From positions 6,312,513-6,376,512 of the forward strand of contig JARUPZ010000011.1 of assembly GCA_031213475.1 (NCBI GenBank): DNA of 64,000 bases, in the 5' to 3' direction. The DNA comes from Nereocystis luetkeana. Taxonomy: Eukaryota > Sar > Phaeophyceae > Laminariales > Laminariaceae. Position 1 is the first letter of the stretch, and each line of letters opens with the position of its first letter. Under the pieces are notes generated by a model that worked only from the letters and a program-made list of their open reading frames with translations, was not told the DNA's origin and ran no database searches. Below, piece after piece: positions 36,746 through 48,730 of the stretch. The position numbers and the translations under genes are program-made.

Positions 36746-37299
36746 TGACGAAAACAACACAACAACAACCACCTCGACAACAATACCTACTGCGACATAC
36801 CTGGACACAATTACCGCTGCCCGCGTTGTGTTTCATGTACCGGGTAAGAAAGGCGTTACTTCCGGTACAAGGGAATAGGGGGTCTCATTCGCAGTCTTGA
36901 TTAAGATGGGCGGGGGCGCATTTCCACCGCCCCCCCTGCGATTGTTTTATTGTATCGATGGAGGCCTCGCTTCTACAGGGGGGAGGCGACTCTCTGAACT
37001 CCATCTTGGGAAGAAATAGACACCCATTTGATACTATGTGATAAGTCGTTGAATGCGGGTGCGGTGTCATTCACCCCCTGCCGCCATCTACTGGGAGGGT
37101 CCAAGTTGATCAATTCGACGGGAAGTGTCGGGGAAAGACATTCGTGCCCCCTTATTTCAATATTATTGCTGTACGAAGCGCCCTGTGAGCTTTCAGCGAT
37201 AGGTCTGGCCCTGAGAAATACTACGTGTGATTTTTTATGAAGTCGAAACCTGTAGGGTGTGCCTTGTTAAATGAGCACATAGGGAACAGATAATAGCCC

Positions 37300-37760
37300 C
37301 CGTACAGAATGTGGGTGCAAACAAACACTTGCGGAGACATGGAGGAATGCAGGGCACTATTGAACGCGCTGCATTGAGCGACGGTCGACACCTTGTGGGG
37401 TTTGCTACATCGTTTAATGTCTCCACAAAATTATTTTTTACGGACAATTGTGGGGAGCGGGTCTCGGCTATTTGGGCAAAAGAGTGTTGCCTGACCTTGG
37501 CGACGTCCGGTGGTGCTGACAACACTCCAGAAAGCAAGGCTGTAACCATTAACATCACGGGTGGCCGGGACCTCCCGCACCACCCAACCCGTAGCGTGCG
37601 CAATAAGTGCGTAATACAATCCTTGTGGACACATTGAACAATGCAGTAGGCCCCTAAAACAGGTGTCGACAACCTCTCAATTGTGTACGACTTACGGTGT
37701 GCTACCCTGTTCAACGTCTCCACAAGGAGGTTTGGACGCTCAATATGGTGCAAGAGGGGG
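37300..37760. repeat. Dispersed repeat fragments with a TTCAACGTCTCCACA-like core
   Basis: Similar cores occur at about 37403 (TTTAATGTCTCCACAA), 37692 and 7330. The first aligns with 7320-7400 for about 90 bp, through TTGTGGGGAGCGGGTCTCGGC versus GTTGGGGCTCGGCC. I cannot assign it to a class. Confidence 0.4.
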
Positions 37761-38485
37761 CTCCGTCACCTGTGATGCAGAAGTGTTGAAGCGCAGGCCC
37801 TGCTTTTTTTATCGGTTGTGTATTTATAGTCTGTCTAGTGCTATTTTGCACGTTTTCCATAAGTTAACCAGTAGTGGCCTTACTCGTCGCTTATTGCAGT
37901 AGTAACGCTTCACCCAGCACCGTTGTTGGGTGAGGAAGGCTATGCGTACACCGTGTAAGTGTGGGGGTAGGGGCGGATGAAACTGATTCGATAACTATTC
38001 ACAATTGGAAAAAAGAGGGGTACAATACTGCGCGCTCGCAGTACACAGCGGCAGCGACATGTCGTCATGTGAACCCGGTACAACTTTGTGCGGACATACA
38101 TACCTCAAATAGACTATTATTCCGGAAATAAATGTAAGCTGCAGTGTACATGTTTTGTATGGCACTGGGCCGTTTGAGTCCGGGGAGGACGAGTCTATCG
38201 TGCCTAAGGCTTCAAGTTGGTCATTATCGGGGTCGCCCGGAGGGAGACACCGTCATGACATCGTCGGTTTCCGTTCCGTTTGGTCCGAGTTTTCGATTGA
38301 AAGAACTATTGTCGTAATGAGCTCCCTTCCCTTGTACGTGAGACAGCTTTCTTTCGAAAAGGCTCAAAGCTTACTACGGCAGCACCACAGACACGATCTA
38401 CAGATCGAAGGGGGTCCAGAGCAAAAAACTAGGGTTCTCTGGTCATTCCAGACTCGGCTTCACGAGGGGTCTACTGTAGTGCCGA

Positions 38486-38520
38486 CCCCAGGGGGGGGGG
38501 AGGGGGGGGGGGGGGGGGGG
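38486..38520 (+). repeat. Poly(G) tract
   Basis: About 30 G with a single A interruption (GGGGGGGGGGAGGGG...). Length in the assembly should be treated with caution. Confidence 0.9.
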
Positions 38521-41066
38521 CACATCCGAATCCAACGCAGAAAAAGGTTATCAAATAAAACGATGGAAAGCGCTTGAACCGGAGTGATAGCATCACGTGG
38601 TCCGTCTACTATACTTAGCCGGCCGACGAGCACGAAGTCTAAATTATCGTGATTATCAAAGTGTACATGGATTGGATTGCCGTCGTGTGTGTGTTTATCT
38701 CGCTCGCTAGGTCATCCTTGGCACCGAGAAACAAGACGGAACTGATGTCACATTGTGGTGGTATCTCGCGCGCTAGGCCATTGTCTACATGTACGAAACC
38801 GACGTTGCCGATAATTATTTCTTAGGTCAAATGTGGACAGTATTTCTGGACCAAGTAAGTGTGCGTTTATATCGCGCGTGACATCTGGCCTGCGTGTCTC
38901 TTGGTGTTTTGATGCGTGTGCGTTTGTACGGCAAAAGTGGTGGAGCTGGTTCGCCGTACTTCGACTGCGTTGTGTTTCGTTACTCCAGCTTATTACGCCA
39001 ACACTGCTGTAGACCCCTCGTGCCTTTCTTTTCGTCACCACGGACTTTTACAGAACATTATGGCAATGCAAATGTGTACCACGCGCACTCTGTAATAAAT
39101 AAAGTACTCATACCACTCGTCCTGCAACAATCGTAGCCCCATAAAACGAAGAGTCCACAACAAGAAACAAGAACAATAACAACCGCAACAACTGCACACC
39201 GATAACACAACAGCAGCAACAAAACAACTGCTGATGTACAGTAGTGGCGACAACAACAACAACAACAACGAACGGCACGCGCATATTTCTTGTCTCTGCC
39301 GCTTACCGGTACTGTACAGAGTGAGAACTACACGCGTTTTGAGAGTTGCCAAGAGGATTTCAAGGCCCCCTTGGCGGGCACTAAGCACGATGATGACGCA
39401 GGCAGGCAAACACTGCAGCAGGCCTCATACAATCCGGTTCTACAAGTAAGTAACTACTACTACTGCTGTGGTGTTTTTAAGTATCGGGATATATATGCGG
39501 GGGGCCTACAGGCTTAAGTTTTCACAGAAAAAGGCGTGGAGCTCTCGGACCGACTAACTCTGCAGCTCAAGCCCTTATGACGCGAGAAGAGCCGCACTGC
39601 TATTGCTGTTGTTGTTCTCTAGTTCGGAAGTATAATACATGCGCCGACAACATATATAGTAGATACTGTAGACTTGCTACCCATCATACATGGTACGTGT
39701 GATGACATTATACATGGCACTACTGAAAAAAAAGCGTGGTTCACCTTTTTTCAATGAATGCTGGAGATTTCTCGGTACGGAGAAACGCACTTGCTGCTCG
39801 ATGCCCCTGCTCTTCTCGTAGGTGTATCTGGTGTTTCTGTTGTAACAAACCGATGAAAAGCCTGGTCGCGGAAGACGTGTACACAGGAGAAAACGGCGGT
39901 ATGTGAGCGAGTGAGTGTCGGTGGGCGAGCGGAATCAACTAGGTCAGGGCAGAGCAAGCGGACCGATTCAAAGAAGTTTGCCCCTTTTGGCCCACTTTGA
40001 ACACCCGGCGGGTGGTTTTTGTGGCGTACACAGCTTGCCAAAGATCCCAGCCGAGTGGACAGGTAGCCGAGGTTGTTTCTGATAAAATATTGTTGTGCTA
40101 AATAATACCCCTCGCCCGACCGGTGGGAACGTGCGCGTCTGTTCGTCCGTTTTTTGTACTTGTATGAGCAATGATACCCAGCCGAAAAAAAAATGTGGCA
40201 GGCCGTTTCCTATGCGGTTCGATTTTTGAGCTTCAGATTTTGGCCGATCGCATTTTCAGATGTGAAGTTGGCAAATCGAAACAGCCTTCCTAATAGCTAT
40301 GCGGAAACATCATATTTATTGTGTGCGTAGAGATTTGGGCAAACGCCGACACCAACTGCTGTTTTTGTGGTTTTGGCGCCGCGAAGAGACGCGCCGGGTG
40401 CGCTGCACTACGCGTAGGACCCAAGCGTCCGAGCCAAGGCTGACCACCTCTGGTCTGGCGGCGAAGAGACGTGGCGAGTGCGCTAGAGCCACCATCTTGA
40501 TACTTTGGGTTCCATGTTGTGACTGACTGCTGCTGCTGCTGTACAGCAGGGTATTCTACGTACAAGTACTCGTACGTATCCACGGATAGGTGCGTGCCGA
40601 GTGCGCTTCTCTTGGTCTCTAGGCCCGAGCCCGCGCCAGGCGACTGACGTCTGGCCACGGAGGGTCGCGCCGCCCACCGCCCGAACGTCGGGCGCGAAGC
40701 AACGCCGCTATACAGCTGTGTCACCTTCCAACTCATCGATCGTTCTGCTGCTGTTTGCTGTCATGGATAACATCTTGAATTTAGAGAGCATGCCATTTTT
40801 CGACGACTTGGGTCATCGGATTCTCAAATCAAAAAAATTCCGGTCGGATTTTGCATATTTATTTGGACTGCATAAATAAAAGCAGGGTCATTCGTTTTTG
40901 AGATCGAAAAATACAAACCTGAAGCTCGAAATCGAACCGCATAGGAAACAGCGATGTATTGAATTATTATATTGATACTCTGTACCGGTAAAAGAGAGCA
41001 GGATGTGCCCATATTCGGAATATTTTCCAGCCCCTGGATAAAAACTCATCAACGCATGCCCTCGAA

Positions 41067-41595
41067 TGGGGTTGGCCAATCAGCAGCAGTTTGCGGACTA
41101 ATATCCACAGCAATGAGCAATCCCGCGATGGGGAGTAGGATTCCGCTACCAAGCTTGGAACTTTGTATGCTACACACCCTGTATTGTTTTTGCTGTTCAC
41201 ATAGCCCATAGCGTGACACGAACCGGGCCAGCAGGAGGTACATTGGTACCCCATCCCGCGAGGAGAAGAAGGTCTCTCGGCTGTTCTTCTTATTTATGCG
41301 TGGTAGGAGGCCGATGCAACGAACAAAGCCAAGGGGTTGGCCAATCAGCAGCAGTTTGCGGACTAATATCCACAGCAGTGAGCAATCAAGAGTCAGTAGG
41401 ATTCCGCTACCAGGCTTGGAACTCTTTGTGTGCTACACACACCCTGCATTTTTTTTGTATGTTCATATAGCCCATAGTATGGCACGAACCAGGCCAGCAG
41501 GAGGCACATTGGTACCCCATCCCGCGAGGAGAAGAAGGTCTCTCGGTTGCTCTTCTTATTATGCGTGGTGGGAGGCTGATGCAACGGACAAAGCC
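41067..41595 (+). repeat. 265-bp tandem duplication
   Basis: Copy 1 at about 41067-41331 and copy 2 at 41332-41595. Both begin GGGGTTGGCCAATCAGCAGC and end ACAAAGCC; CAGGAGG(T/C)ACATTGGTACCCC and CGCGAGGAGAAGAAGG are shared. The two differ by scattered substitutions and a few indels, so it is older than the 80-bp duplication at 30.8 kb. Confidence 0.9.
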
Positions 41596-41978
41596 TCGAG
41601 ATTTCGGGAACCTGGTCCCGAAATCCATACGACAAAGGATACGAGTACAGCAGCAGTAGTACTCTGGTACTACACAGTCAGCATTCCTGCTGTACACCCC
41701 CCACAGTTTACCTACGAGGTACGTATACGTAGTACACGATACGAGTACGCTCGTACGTAGATAACACAGGTTAGGTAAAGCTGGAGTAGACTGGTTGCGA
41801 CCCCCGCAACGCAGCGGTGGGGCGTATGTCTGCTGATGTCGGCGACGTCGTCGTGTGGTGAGTACGCGACGTGCATTCCCCCGCTGTTATTATTGGCGGT
41901 AATGCTAGCCAAGGAAACTTCTAGGCTCTACGTATGTGTAGCAGAATAATTATTTGGTGCCAGGTAGGTGACATTTAG

Positions 41979-42385
41979 AAGGCGCTTCGCTCCGCGGGCG
42001 GCCTACGCCGCCCGATATGCTCGCTCACAGGAAAAAAACATCAAATTACTATGCCAAGCGGACAGAGGTCCATGATTGGATGTATGTTTTCCATGGTCTA
42101 TCGTACCTGGTAGTCGCAAACTAACTGGCGACTTGACAATGCCAAGAGTCCTGCCACCATGCTTCAGGAAAAAACAACTCGGACGCCGCATACGCTTCGC
42201 GTCGCGGGTGGTTCCCGGACGTACTCTCCCTCTACGCTCGCACTCGCCCGAGGTAGGGTAATCCTTTCCTCTATTCATGTGCTTGTTGTATGTACTGCTT
42301 GCTGTACGAGAAAGAGATAGCACAGACAGGACGGCACAGCAGCACCGCAAAAAACTATGAAAATGAAACCGAAAATATTGGGGAG
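41979..42385 (+). repeat. Dispersed repeat A, left copy
   Basis: Begins AGGCGCTTCGCTCCG, includes ACAGAGGTCCATGATTGGA and TACGCTTCGCGTCGCGGG, and matches 61500-61895 throughout with frequent substitutions. Short CG-rich stems near both ends recall structured non-coding repeats. No stable frame is shared by the two copies. Confidence 0.8.
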
Positions 42386-42489
42386 AAAAAAAAATCCCCG
42401 TCCCCTCATGAAATAATTTTTATGTCTGATTGGAACACCTTGCACCGGTCAAAAAAAAAAAATCAAGGCTTTTTATCACAGTGACTGAG

Positions 42490-42892
42490 AATGGTGGCGG
42501 GACGGGACGGGACAGATTTTTCTTGTTTGGCGGGAAAAAAATGACAACGGGACGGTAAAATGAAGAGATAAAAAGTTGGCGGGACGGGACGGCGGGTGCA
42601 CAATTTCTCGACGGGACGGGACGGTAAAATTCAACGGGACAGATTTTCACGGCGGGACGGGACGGTAATTATTTTTTCTCCGGCCTGATGGGACGGTATT
42701 TATTTTTTTCCTCGGCGGGACGGGGCGATAAATATTTTTTCCCTCGACGGGACGGGACGGTAAACATTTTTTCCCGCGGCGGGACGGGACGGTAATTTTT
42801 TCCCTCACGGCGGGACGGGACGGTAATTTTATTTGTCTTCGACGGGGCGGGACGGTGATTTTTTTTTTCTCGGCTGAACGGGACGGTAAATA
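42490..42892 (+). repeat. GGCGGGACGGGACGGTAAT minisatellite, left block
   Basis: About a dozen units of 25-40 bp, each GGCGGGACGGGACGG followed by a T-rich or A-rich spacer. It directly adjoins the stop codon of the proposed unknown gene at 42904. A related block lies at 50640-50935 in the same orientation. Confidence 0.9.
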
Positions 42893-42903
42893 TAAATTTA
42901 TTT

Positions 42904-43340
42904 TTATTGCTGCAAGGCCTCGGCGCGGTTGTATGTGAAGACTTTCCCGCACTGCTGATTGCGCGAAGGGAGCCGGCCCGACGCAGACAGACGTTGTTCT
43001 TCTCGACCCGCGGCCCACAAACTCCGAGAAGTGCTACCACTACAACACGGGCGACGTCTTTTTCTGATTTCTTCCCACCCCTGCCCCATGTAATCTCGTT
43101 GCGGTGCCAGCTCATCTTGGTGGCTGTTCTGATGATTGTTGTGCTGCTTGCGCTGTGTTACTACTGGTTGTTGTGGAGTTAGGTGGAGATAGGTGGGTTG
43201 GTGTGGTGGAGCTGGTGGCGGCGGTGATTCTATCAGTGCCGCTCGCTGCTGATCGATCGACCCCCTGCCCGTGAGATAGGCATCCATCTTGGCGTCCGTA
43301 CCGGTCATACCAAAGATGCTAGGAGACAGCATTTTAACCC
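42904..43340 (-). CDS. Unknown gene, last exon
   Basis: 144 codons and a TAA after a CTGTCAAG|GG acceptor, taking the split Gly codon from the previous exon. It begins VKMLSPSIFGMTGTDAKM, then a Pro run (SPPPPAPPHQP), a Gln/His/Asn-rich stretch and a basic segment (EEIRKRRRP). The acceptor region also occurs as a partial copy at 47.44-47.49 kb, inside intron 2 of the same gene. Confidence 0.42.
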
Positions 43341-46300
43341 CTTGACAGACAGCAGGTTTGCCTTGTGACGCATACATACATATATACATACATACATACA
43401 TACATACATACCTGACCTGGTACATGCTTTGACTGATGATACCAAACTACTAGGTGTACACACGTGGCCAATCGGCTACCCCCAAAAACCCTCCAGGGAA
43501 CAATTTGACCCTCCAGAGGGCGAGGCCACCCTCCAGAGGGTGTTTGAGGCTTGGAGGGCCAGGCCTTCCGCCCTCTACAGGGATTTTTTTTCTTTTGGTA
43601 CCCTGTACAGGCTTGTCATGTGCGCTAGCCTCTAGAGTGGGCTGTCTATATACCGCTGGAGGGCCGTGCGGCAGGTTTGTTCCGGAGGAGGGCAATTACC
43701 GTTTCAACCCTCTAGAGGGGTTTGTATTGAAAACTCTGGAGGGGGGTCGACATTTCACCCTCCAGAGCGCGTTGGCGATTGTCTAGGGTATGAGGTTTCG
43801 CCCCTCTAGAGGGAGCTCTTTTCTGATGTGACGGCTGGAGGTCTCTACTAAATGCTAGCCTCTAGAGTGGACTGTCTATATACCGCTGGAGGGCGTGCGG
43901 CAGGTTTGTTCCGGAGGAGGGCAATGGTTGTTTCAACCCTCTAGAGGGGTTTATACTGAAAACTCTGGAGGGGGGTCGGCATTTCACCCTCCAGAGCGCG
44001 TTGGCGATTGTCTAGGATACTACCAGGTATGAGGTTTCGCCCCTCTAGAGGGAGCTCTTTTCTGATGCGACGGCTGGAGGTCTCTACTAAATGCTAGCCT
44101 CTAGAGTGGGCTGTCTATATACCGCTGGAGGGCCGTGCGGCAGGTTTGTTCCGGAGGAGGGTAATGACCGTTTCAACCCTCTAGAGGGGTTTATATTGAA
44201 AACTCTGGAGGGGGGTCGGCATTTCACCCTCCAGAGCGCGTTGGAGATTGTTTAGGGTATGAGGTTTCGCCCCTCTAGAGGGAGCTTTTCTGATGCGACG
44301 GCTGGAGGTCTCTACTAAATAAATGCTAGCCTCTAGAGTGTTTGCGTGCCGTTCGCTCTGGAGCGCCGTGGGAAATAGTTGCTCAGGTGGAGGTCTATGA
44401 GAATGGCCAGCCTCTGGAGGCACATTGACATTGCACCCGCTGAAGGTGGAACAACATGCTACCCACCAGAGGCATTGAGATTGCGCACGCTTGTTGTGAG
44501 GAATGGTCATTCATGTCGCCCCCCAGAGGCATTGTGACTGCAGCGATTCGATCAGTTCCCCTCCAAAGAAAGGCTGGCTGTACCTGCCCTCCCTTGAGTG
44601 ATTCGTGGCTTGCTCGAGCCTTTCTTTGGACGGAAATTATCCAAATTACCTCCCAGCGTCTTGCTTGACGAACCCTCCGGCGCTTGCGAATTGAGCATTA
44701 CACGCCATGGGGTGGCCGTGGCGTATACACCAGTAACAACGCGATCCTTTTCTGGCCAAGGCTCGCGAATTGTGATGCGAACATCGAGCATAGACAGCCT
44801 ATAGAATGGGGTTTCTGCCTGAGCACAAACGCTTTGCTGCAATTCCTTATATCTCGAAATATTTCAGCCTGAATTCTTGACTACTTGATTCTCGACATAT
44901 GTCGCGTACTATACGCTCCGGGTCCAGACCGCACATACACACATACCGCTGCACAGCGGCAGCCTGTATCCAGCGACTATTAATAGTTTTTTTTTCTTTC
45001 AAAATACGTTGCTTCAACCCCTATTAAAACAAGCTTCACAAACATTTCGAAACCCTCAAAAACAGCCAGTCCGTTGAAGCCACACGCTGCACGCCAACTC
45101 TTGCCGATGGCAGCACTGGCAGCAAGCAATTACAGGCGATATACACATTCCCGTCGCATATACTCGTAGCTTTGAGCATGTGAAATCATTGAGTCGAAAC
45201 GCTGTGGGTGAGGGCGTGGAGGGGCACCTAGGCCGACAATTTGAAATGCAACTACCAGGTACAGCAGTAAGCGAGCGTCCCTCCAAAACAGAAGCCTTTT
45301 TCGAAATGGACGAGACTGGAGAGCTGGAGAGGACAGCTCTCTCCATGGACTAGACGACCAGCGACAGCGTTGATGGCAGCTATCCCAAGGTGAGAGTACT
45401 CGAATGCTACTTTCCTTGTGGGTGGGCAACACATCATAGCTTGGAGTGGACCGCGTGATATATACAGCAGTGGGTCCCCCTGTCTCAACTATTACTACTC
45501 GTGGTACTGCGCTGTGGTATCGTACAAGGGGGTCACGCTTTTTGTACGTCTGATCAGTGATAGCTCTCCTAGCCAATCGGAGCGATGCTACCAGATTTCC
45601 TTCTCGCCACCTAATTATATCCCTCTTGTTAGACCCACAGCAGCAAGTAGATCACTGCTGCGCTCTTCATTTTGTGATGCCCTGCTGGTGTACCTGTTGT
45701 ACAAGTTTTTTTTTTACCCCACGGCAAAAATTTTAAGACCCAACGGGCTGCATTTTGAATTTTGAACTTCGAGCATCTTTTTTTCGTACGAGTATTAGGT
45801 ACCTGGTACGTGTATACGTACATCCATCCTGGTACTGCTGTACTCTACATCCACAAGCGGAGATTTTTTGTACAGCAGTACGTTTGTTTGTATGATACGT
45901 ATGTTAGGCATCACCTGGTGTTTTCCCATTTGGTACTTTGACCCCGCAGTGGGCCCATCCCATTCGACACCCGGCTCCCACTTGGAGGTTCAGAAATACA
46001 TGTTGTACGAGTTTTTTTATGCTCCACGGCATACATTAAAAAAACCAAACGGGCTGCATTTTTGAATTTTGAACTTTGACTTTTTTCACGTACGTACATC
46101 CTGGTACTCTCCAGCTCTCCAGCCACCAGCGGAGAAAATGTACGTACGTGCAAACTTGAAATTTGAGTGGTTTGTCCCCAAAACGGGACTGCGGTTCTAA
46201 AAGGGTTAACTTTTTTTTTTACAGCAGTAGGTTGGCACGTATATGTTACATCACCTTGTATTTTCCCATTTGGTCATTTGACCCATCCCATTTGACACCT

Positions 46301-48730
46301 ACTCCCGCTTGGAGGCGCAGAAATATGATCAACCCTCCGCAGGAACCGCCGAACGCCCACCTGGCATCCTGGTCTCATTTCTCATTTGGTGCCATGTGTG
46401 TACAATAGGCCATGCAGATCTACAACAACTCCAATGCTATCTGCTACACATACAGCCGTTTTGAAGCTACGTGCACTGAAGAGCCTTGGACGTTCGTGGG
46501 ATTTCTCTGTGTCTCAGTCCTACGGGTACTGCTGTGCTGTTGTACTGCTGGAGTTGTCTGGTAGACGTCTGCCACGGATACTCTACTTTTCTGTCTCGCC
46601 CATTAAAGGTTTTTCAACTACAGCAGTTCAACCGCATAGCGCTACCCCTGTAGCGTGCAGTTGGGGAGTGATTATCTGCAGGCGGCTTATCCCGATGGCC
46701 ATGTCGGCGTCGAGAGTGCCAAACACCACATCGACGTAAACATATTCTTGTGGTTGTTTTGCATCCTTCTTACGCTGAATGCTATCCGTATTGTGTACCA
46801 GGTCTTTTTTTTGGTGTGGCAGATGCTGCGTCTGTTCGCTTTCAGGAAAGGCCGGCTTGCGTTCAACCTTCCAAACAGACGTGCAACCTACATCCGCGAA
46901 GAGGCGGACGCCGTGGCAACTTTCTGCCGCTGTCTCTGCCCTTATCTCCTCGGTGAGTGCATGTCGCCACCGCTGCTGTACAAACAGTTGACCACTGTTG
47001 GAGCTTGTTTTAGAAAGAGTTTTAGCCAAAATCAGGTATACCTGGTCATTTTTAGGCCAAAATCGACTTTACCAGAAACAAGTTCAAAACACACGCCAGG
47101 AGCCCTGCTATTGGCCAGACTGACATCGTCACTGATTTTGGTTCGAATTGGTCAAGGGTTTACCTGATTTATCTACAAGTACTCTGTCTAGCTTTCAACG
47201 TTCAACTGATTTGGGCCTATTTTGAACCCATGATAGGGGCCATACGTACACAGTTTTTTCTCCGCGTATGCGTGTGTGGTCCATCGGTTGCACAATTTTT
47301 GTGTAGAACTCGTACGTAAGTACACATTCATGCGTACACTCGTACGCTCTGTGCTTGTACGTACCAGTAGTACGTACGTATTTATGCATACATGTCGCAC
47401 AGTGATTCCATTTTTCCTTCTTTGGGGTGTACGGCAAGTATGTCAGGAGACCGCATTTTCACCCCTTGACGGACAGCAACTTTGCCTCGACATGTCTCGA
47501 CTGACACCAAACTACTGTGGTACAGTACCTGTTAGGTTTTAGTTTGGAACATCGGCCCTACATCCTCAACCGCGCACGTTTTACTCCTGATATCTTCGAT
47601 GTGCGATGTACTTCAGTTGTTATGATGTGTAATATGTTGTTTTCTATGACCTATACCCTAAATAAAACTAAATAATTCAGATTTGGGAGGCCACACGCTA
47701 TATATGTTGAGGCGCAGGTGTTTTTATATAGATCTCCATGGACTAAACGCCGATTGTGGCGCGCGTTTTGTACTTGGTTTTAGTATGTAACTGATTTTGG
47801 CCCAAAAATCGCCAGGTATACGTACCTGATTTTGGTCACAGCCCTTTTTGAAATATGTACCACGTAGATAAAGCTCCGTAGCTAGAGGTCGGCCGCCATA
47901 GTTAGGATTTTCCGCATCCCATTTGAGAACTATACCGTGCCAGTTGTTGAAGTCGCGACGACCCAACTCAATTCCGTTGCATTCTCCCAGACGTCGACTA
48001 TGTACTCTTGATTGCACTCGCACATATTCGGCCCGGCCCACGTACCATATTTCAGGTAGAACCGATGACGATGAGCCACAGCCATCAACCGACGGCGACG
48101 GCAGGTTAAAAACAAGAGCTCATAGAAGCCAGAGTGGTCCCGTCGACGACACGGAGGAAATTCACAAGAGTCCACAGGGGGGAGGAGTAGCGATGGCGAG
48201 GGCTATAGCCAAGACAGCTGTTGCGATGACGATCACCGGGGCCTGGTCGAAGAAACCTCCACTCGCGGGGATAACTTGCCATGGACGAAGACTCTTATTG
48301 TGTAGGTTACGGCCTTTCAGCCATCGCGACAAGGAGGGGGGAAGGGGGTGAGGCGGCTGGCGCCTGAACAGTCGTGGATGATTACTAGGATTCTGATTAG
48401 TCGGGGGGAGGGGGGGATCAGAGCATCAGGGCATGTCTGTTTTCTATCGATTGGACTGCGTTCATATTCGTCGTTTTCACGTGCTCGATGGTGGCAGGTG
48501 TGAGTAATTTTGTTGGGATGCCCCTGACCTATGTGTTGTGGCTGAGCCATCTCTGTTCCGTTGCAGTGCCCGCAGGGTGTGTTTTGTTCAAAGCGCGTGT
48601 TTAGCTCACACAGGTTGCCACAATGTGATGCCCCCTCTTGTGTTCGAATGATGATACCGTCTTCGTTTTTGTATTCTGGCCAGTTGATGCTGGGAATTTC
48701 AATATCCACATCTCTGTGTCTGGCTGCTGC
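42904..48730 (-). CDS. Five-exon gene of unknown function (5' end not found)
   Basis: Minus-strand exons 48730-48610, 48004-47861, 46746-46646, 44818-44650 and 43340-42904 join in frame (phases 1,1,0,1), giving about 322 residues to a TAA stop. I do not recognise a family. The middle part looks globular (FNNWHGIVLKWD, YVYVDVVFGTLDADMA, VRITIREPWPEKDRVV); the last exon is Pro- then Gln/His-rich and ends basic. No signal peptide or membrane segment is visible, but the start is missing; the frame is open up to the first acceptor. The last intron contains a 230-bp-period CCAGAGG array. Coherence of four junctions supports a real gene, although I picked the splice sites by eye. It could be a decayed copy or partly chance. 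Confidence 0.45.
43490..44345 (+). repeat. CCCTCTAGAGGG-bearing tandem array, 230-bp period
   Basis: Three near-identical units start GCTAGCCTCTAGAGTGG at 43624, 43854 and 44093, with a partial fourth at 44325. Each contains the palindromes CCTCTAGAGG and the related CCCTCCAGAGCG. Unit 2 has a 10-bp insertion (ATACTACCAG) near 44006, absent from units 1 and 3, which makes a TACCAGGTA motif. Confidence 0.92.
44650..44818 (-). CDS. Unknown gene, exon 4
   Basis: 56 codons plus one base between TTGTGCTCAG|GCA and GGGAG|GTAATT. It reads AETPFYRLSMLDVRITIREP, then WPEKDRVVTGVYATATPWRV. Good acceptor; no stop in this frame, while the other two minus frames are poorer. Confidence 0.48.
45000..46150. 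other. Intronic stretch of the unknown gene
   Basis: No exon recognised. Two related segments, near 45690-45770 and 45990-46080, share a tract resembling GTACAAG/GAGTTTTTTTT(A)CCCCACGGCA and ACGGGCTGCATTTTGAATTTT. The sequence CCCGCAGTGGGCCC near 45945 also occurs at 13816, marking another dispersed repeat. Confidence 0.45.
46154..46209 (+). mobile_element. MITE family B, right half only
   Basis: GTTTGTCCCCAAAACGGGAC, then TGCGGTTCTAAAAGGGTTAA: one arm and the loop of the family. The other arm is missing, so it is a truncated copy. Confidence 0.75.
46646..46746 (-). CDS. Unknown gene, exon 3
   Basis: Two bases plus 33 codons between CCACAAG|AA and ACAGGG|GTAGCG. With the previous exon's last base it forms Glu, then YVYVDVVFGTLDADMAIGIS. 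The acceptor has a weak pyrimidine tract. Confidence 0.45.
47430..47600 (+). repeat. Partial copy of the 43.3-kb region and of the 49.8-kb flank
   Basis: AGGAGACCGCATTTTCACCC, then CTTGACGGACAGCAACTTTG, resembles 43321-43365 (including the last-exon acceptor of the unknown gene). It then reads ACCAAACTACT like 43441, and GGAACATCGGCCCTACATC like 49819. It thus joins sequence that elsewhere lies on either side of the inverted-repeat-bounded segment. Confidence 0.6.
47861..48004 (-). CDS. Unknown gene, exon 2
   Basis: 144 nt, with donor CGTG|GTACAT. It contains GIELGRRDFNNWHGIVLKWD and ENPNYGGRPLATELYL. A second minus frame here is also open (YIVDVWENATELSW), but only the chosen frame matches the phase of the next exon. 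The 5' edge at 48004 (AATCAAGAG|TA) is tentative. Confidence 0.42.
48610..48730 (-). CDS. Unknown gene, exon 1 as found
   Basis: 40 codons plus one base between CAATATAG|GCA and AACCTGT|GTGAGC. It reads through VDIEIPSINWPEYKNEDG and RTQEGASHCGNL. The frame stays open for 60 more codons past the donor, so a longer exon is possible. The exon upstream may be the island at 52200-52327, whose phase fits, but the evidence is thin. Confidence 0.4.

Noticed and set aside
36145..36880. Lys/Asn-rich plus frames and Leu/Val/Phe-rich minus frames that look like membrane proteins
   Set aside because: Products of the AACAAG-type repeat; the apparent membrane segments are FLFLFLVL repeats.
40290..40736. 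148-codon minus frame
   Set aside because: Low-complexity CTG tract and repeated CGAAGAGACG segments; no splice context.
46655..47167. 170-codon plus frame with hydrophobic stretch
   Set aside because: Antisense to the proposed exon 3 of the unknown gene; composition beyond it is not protein-like.
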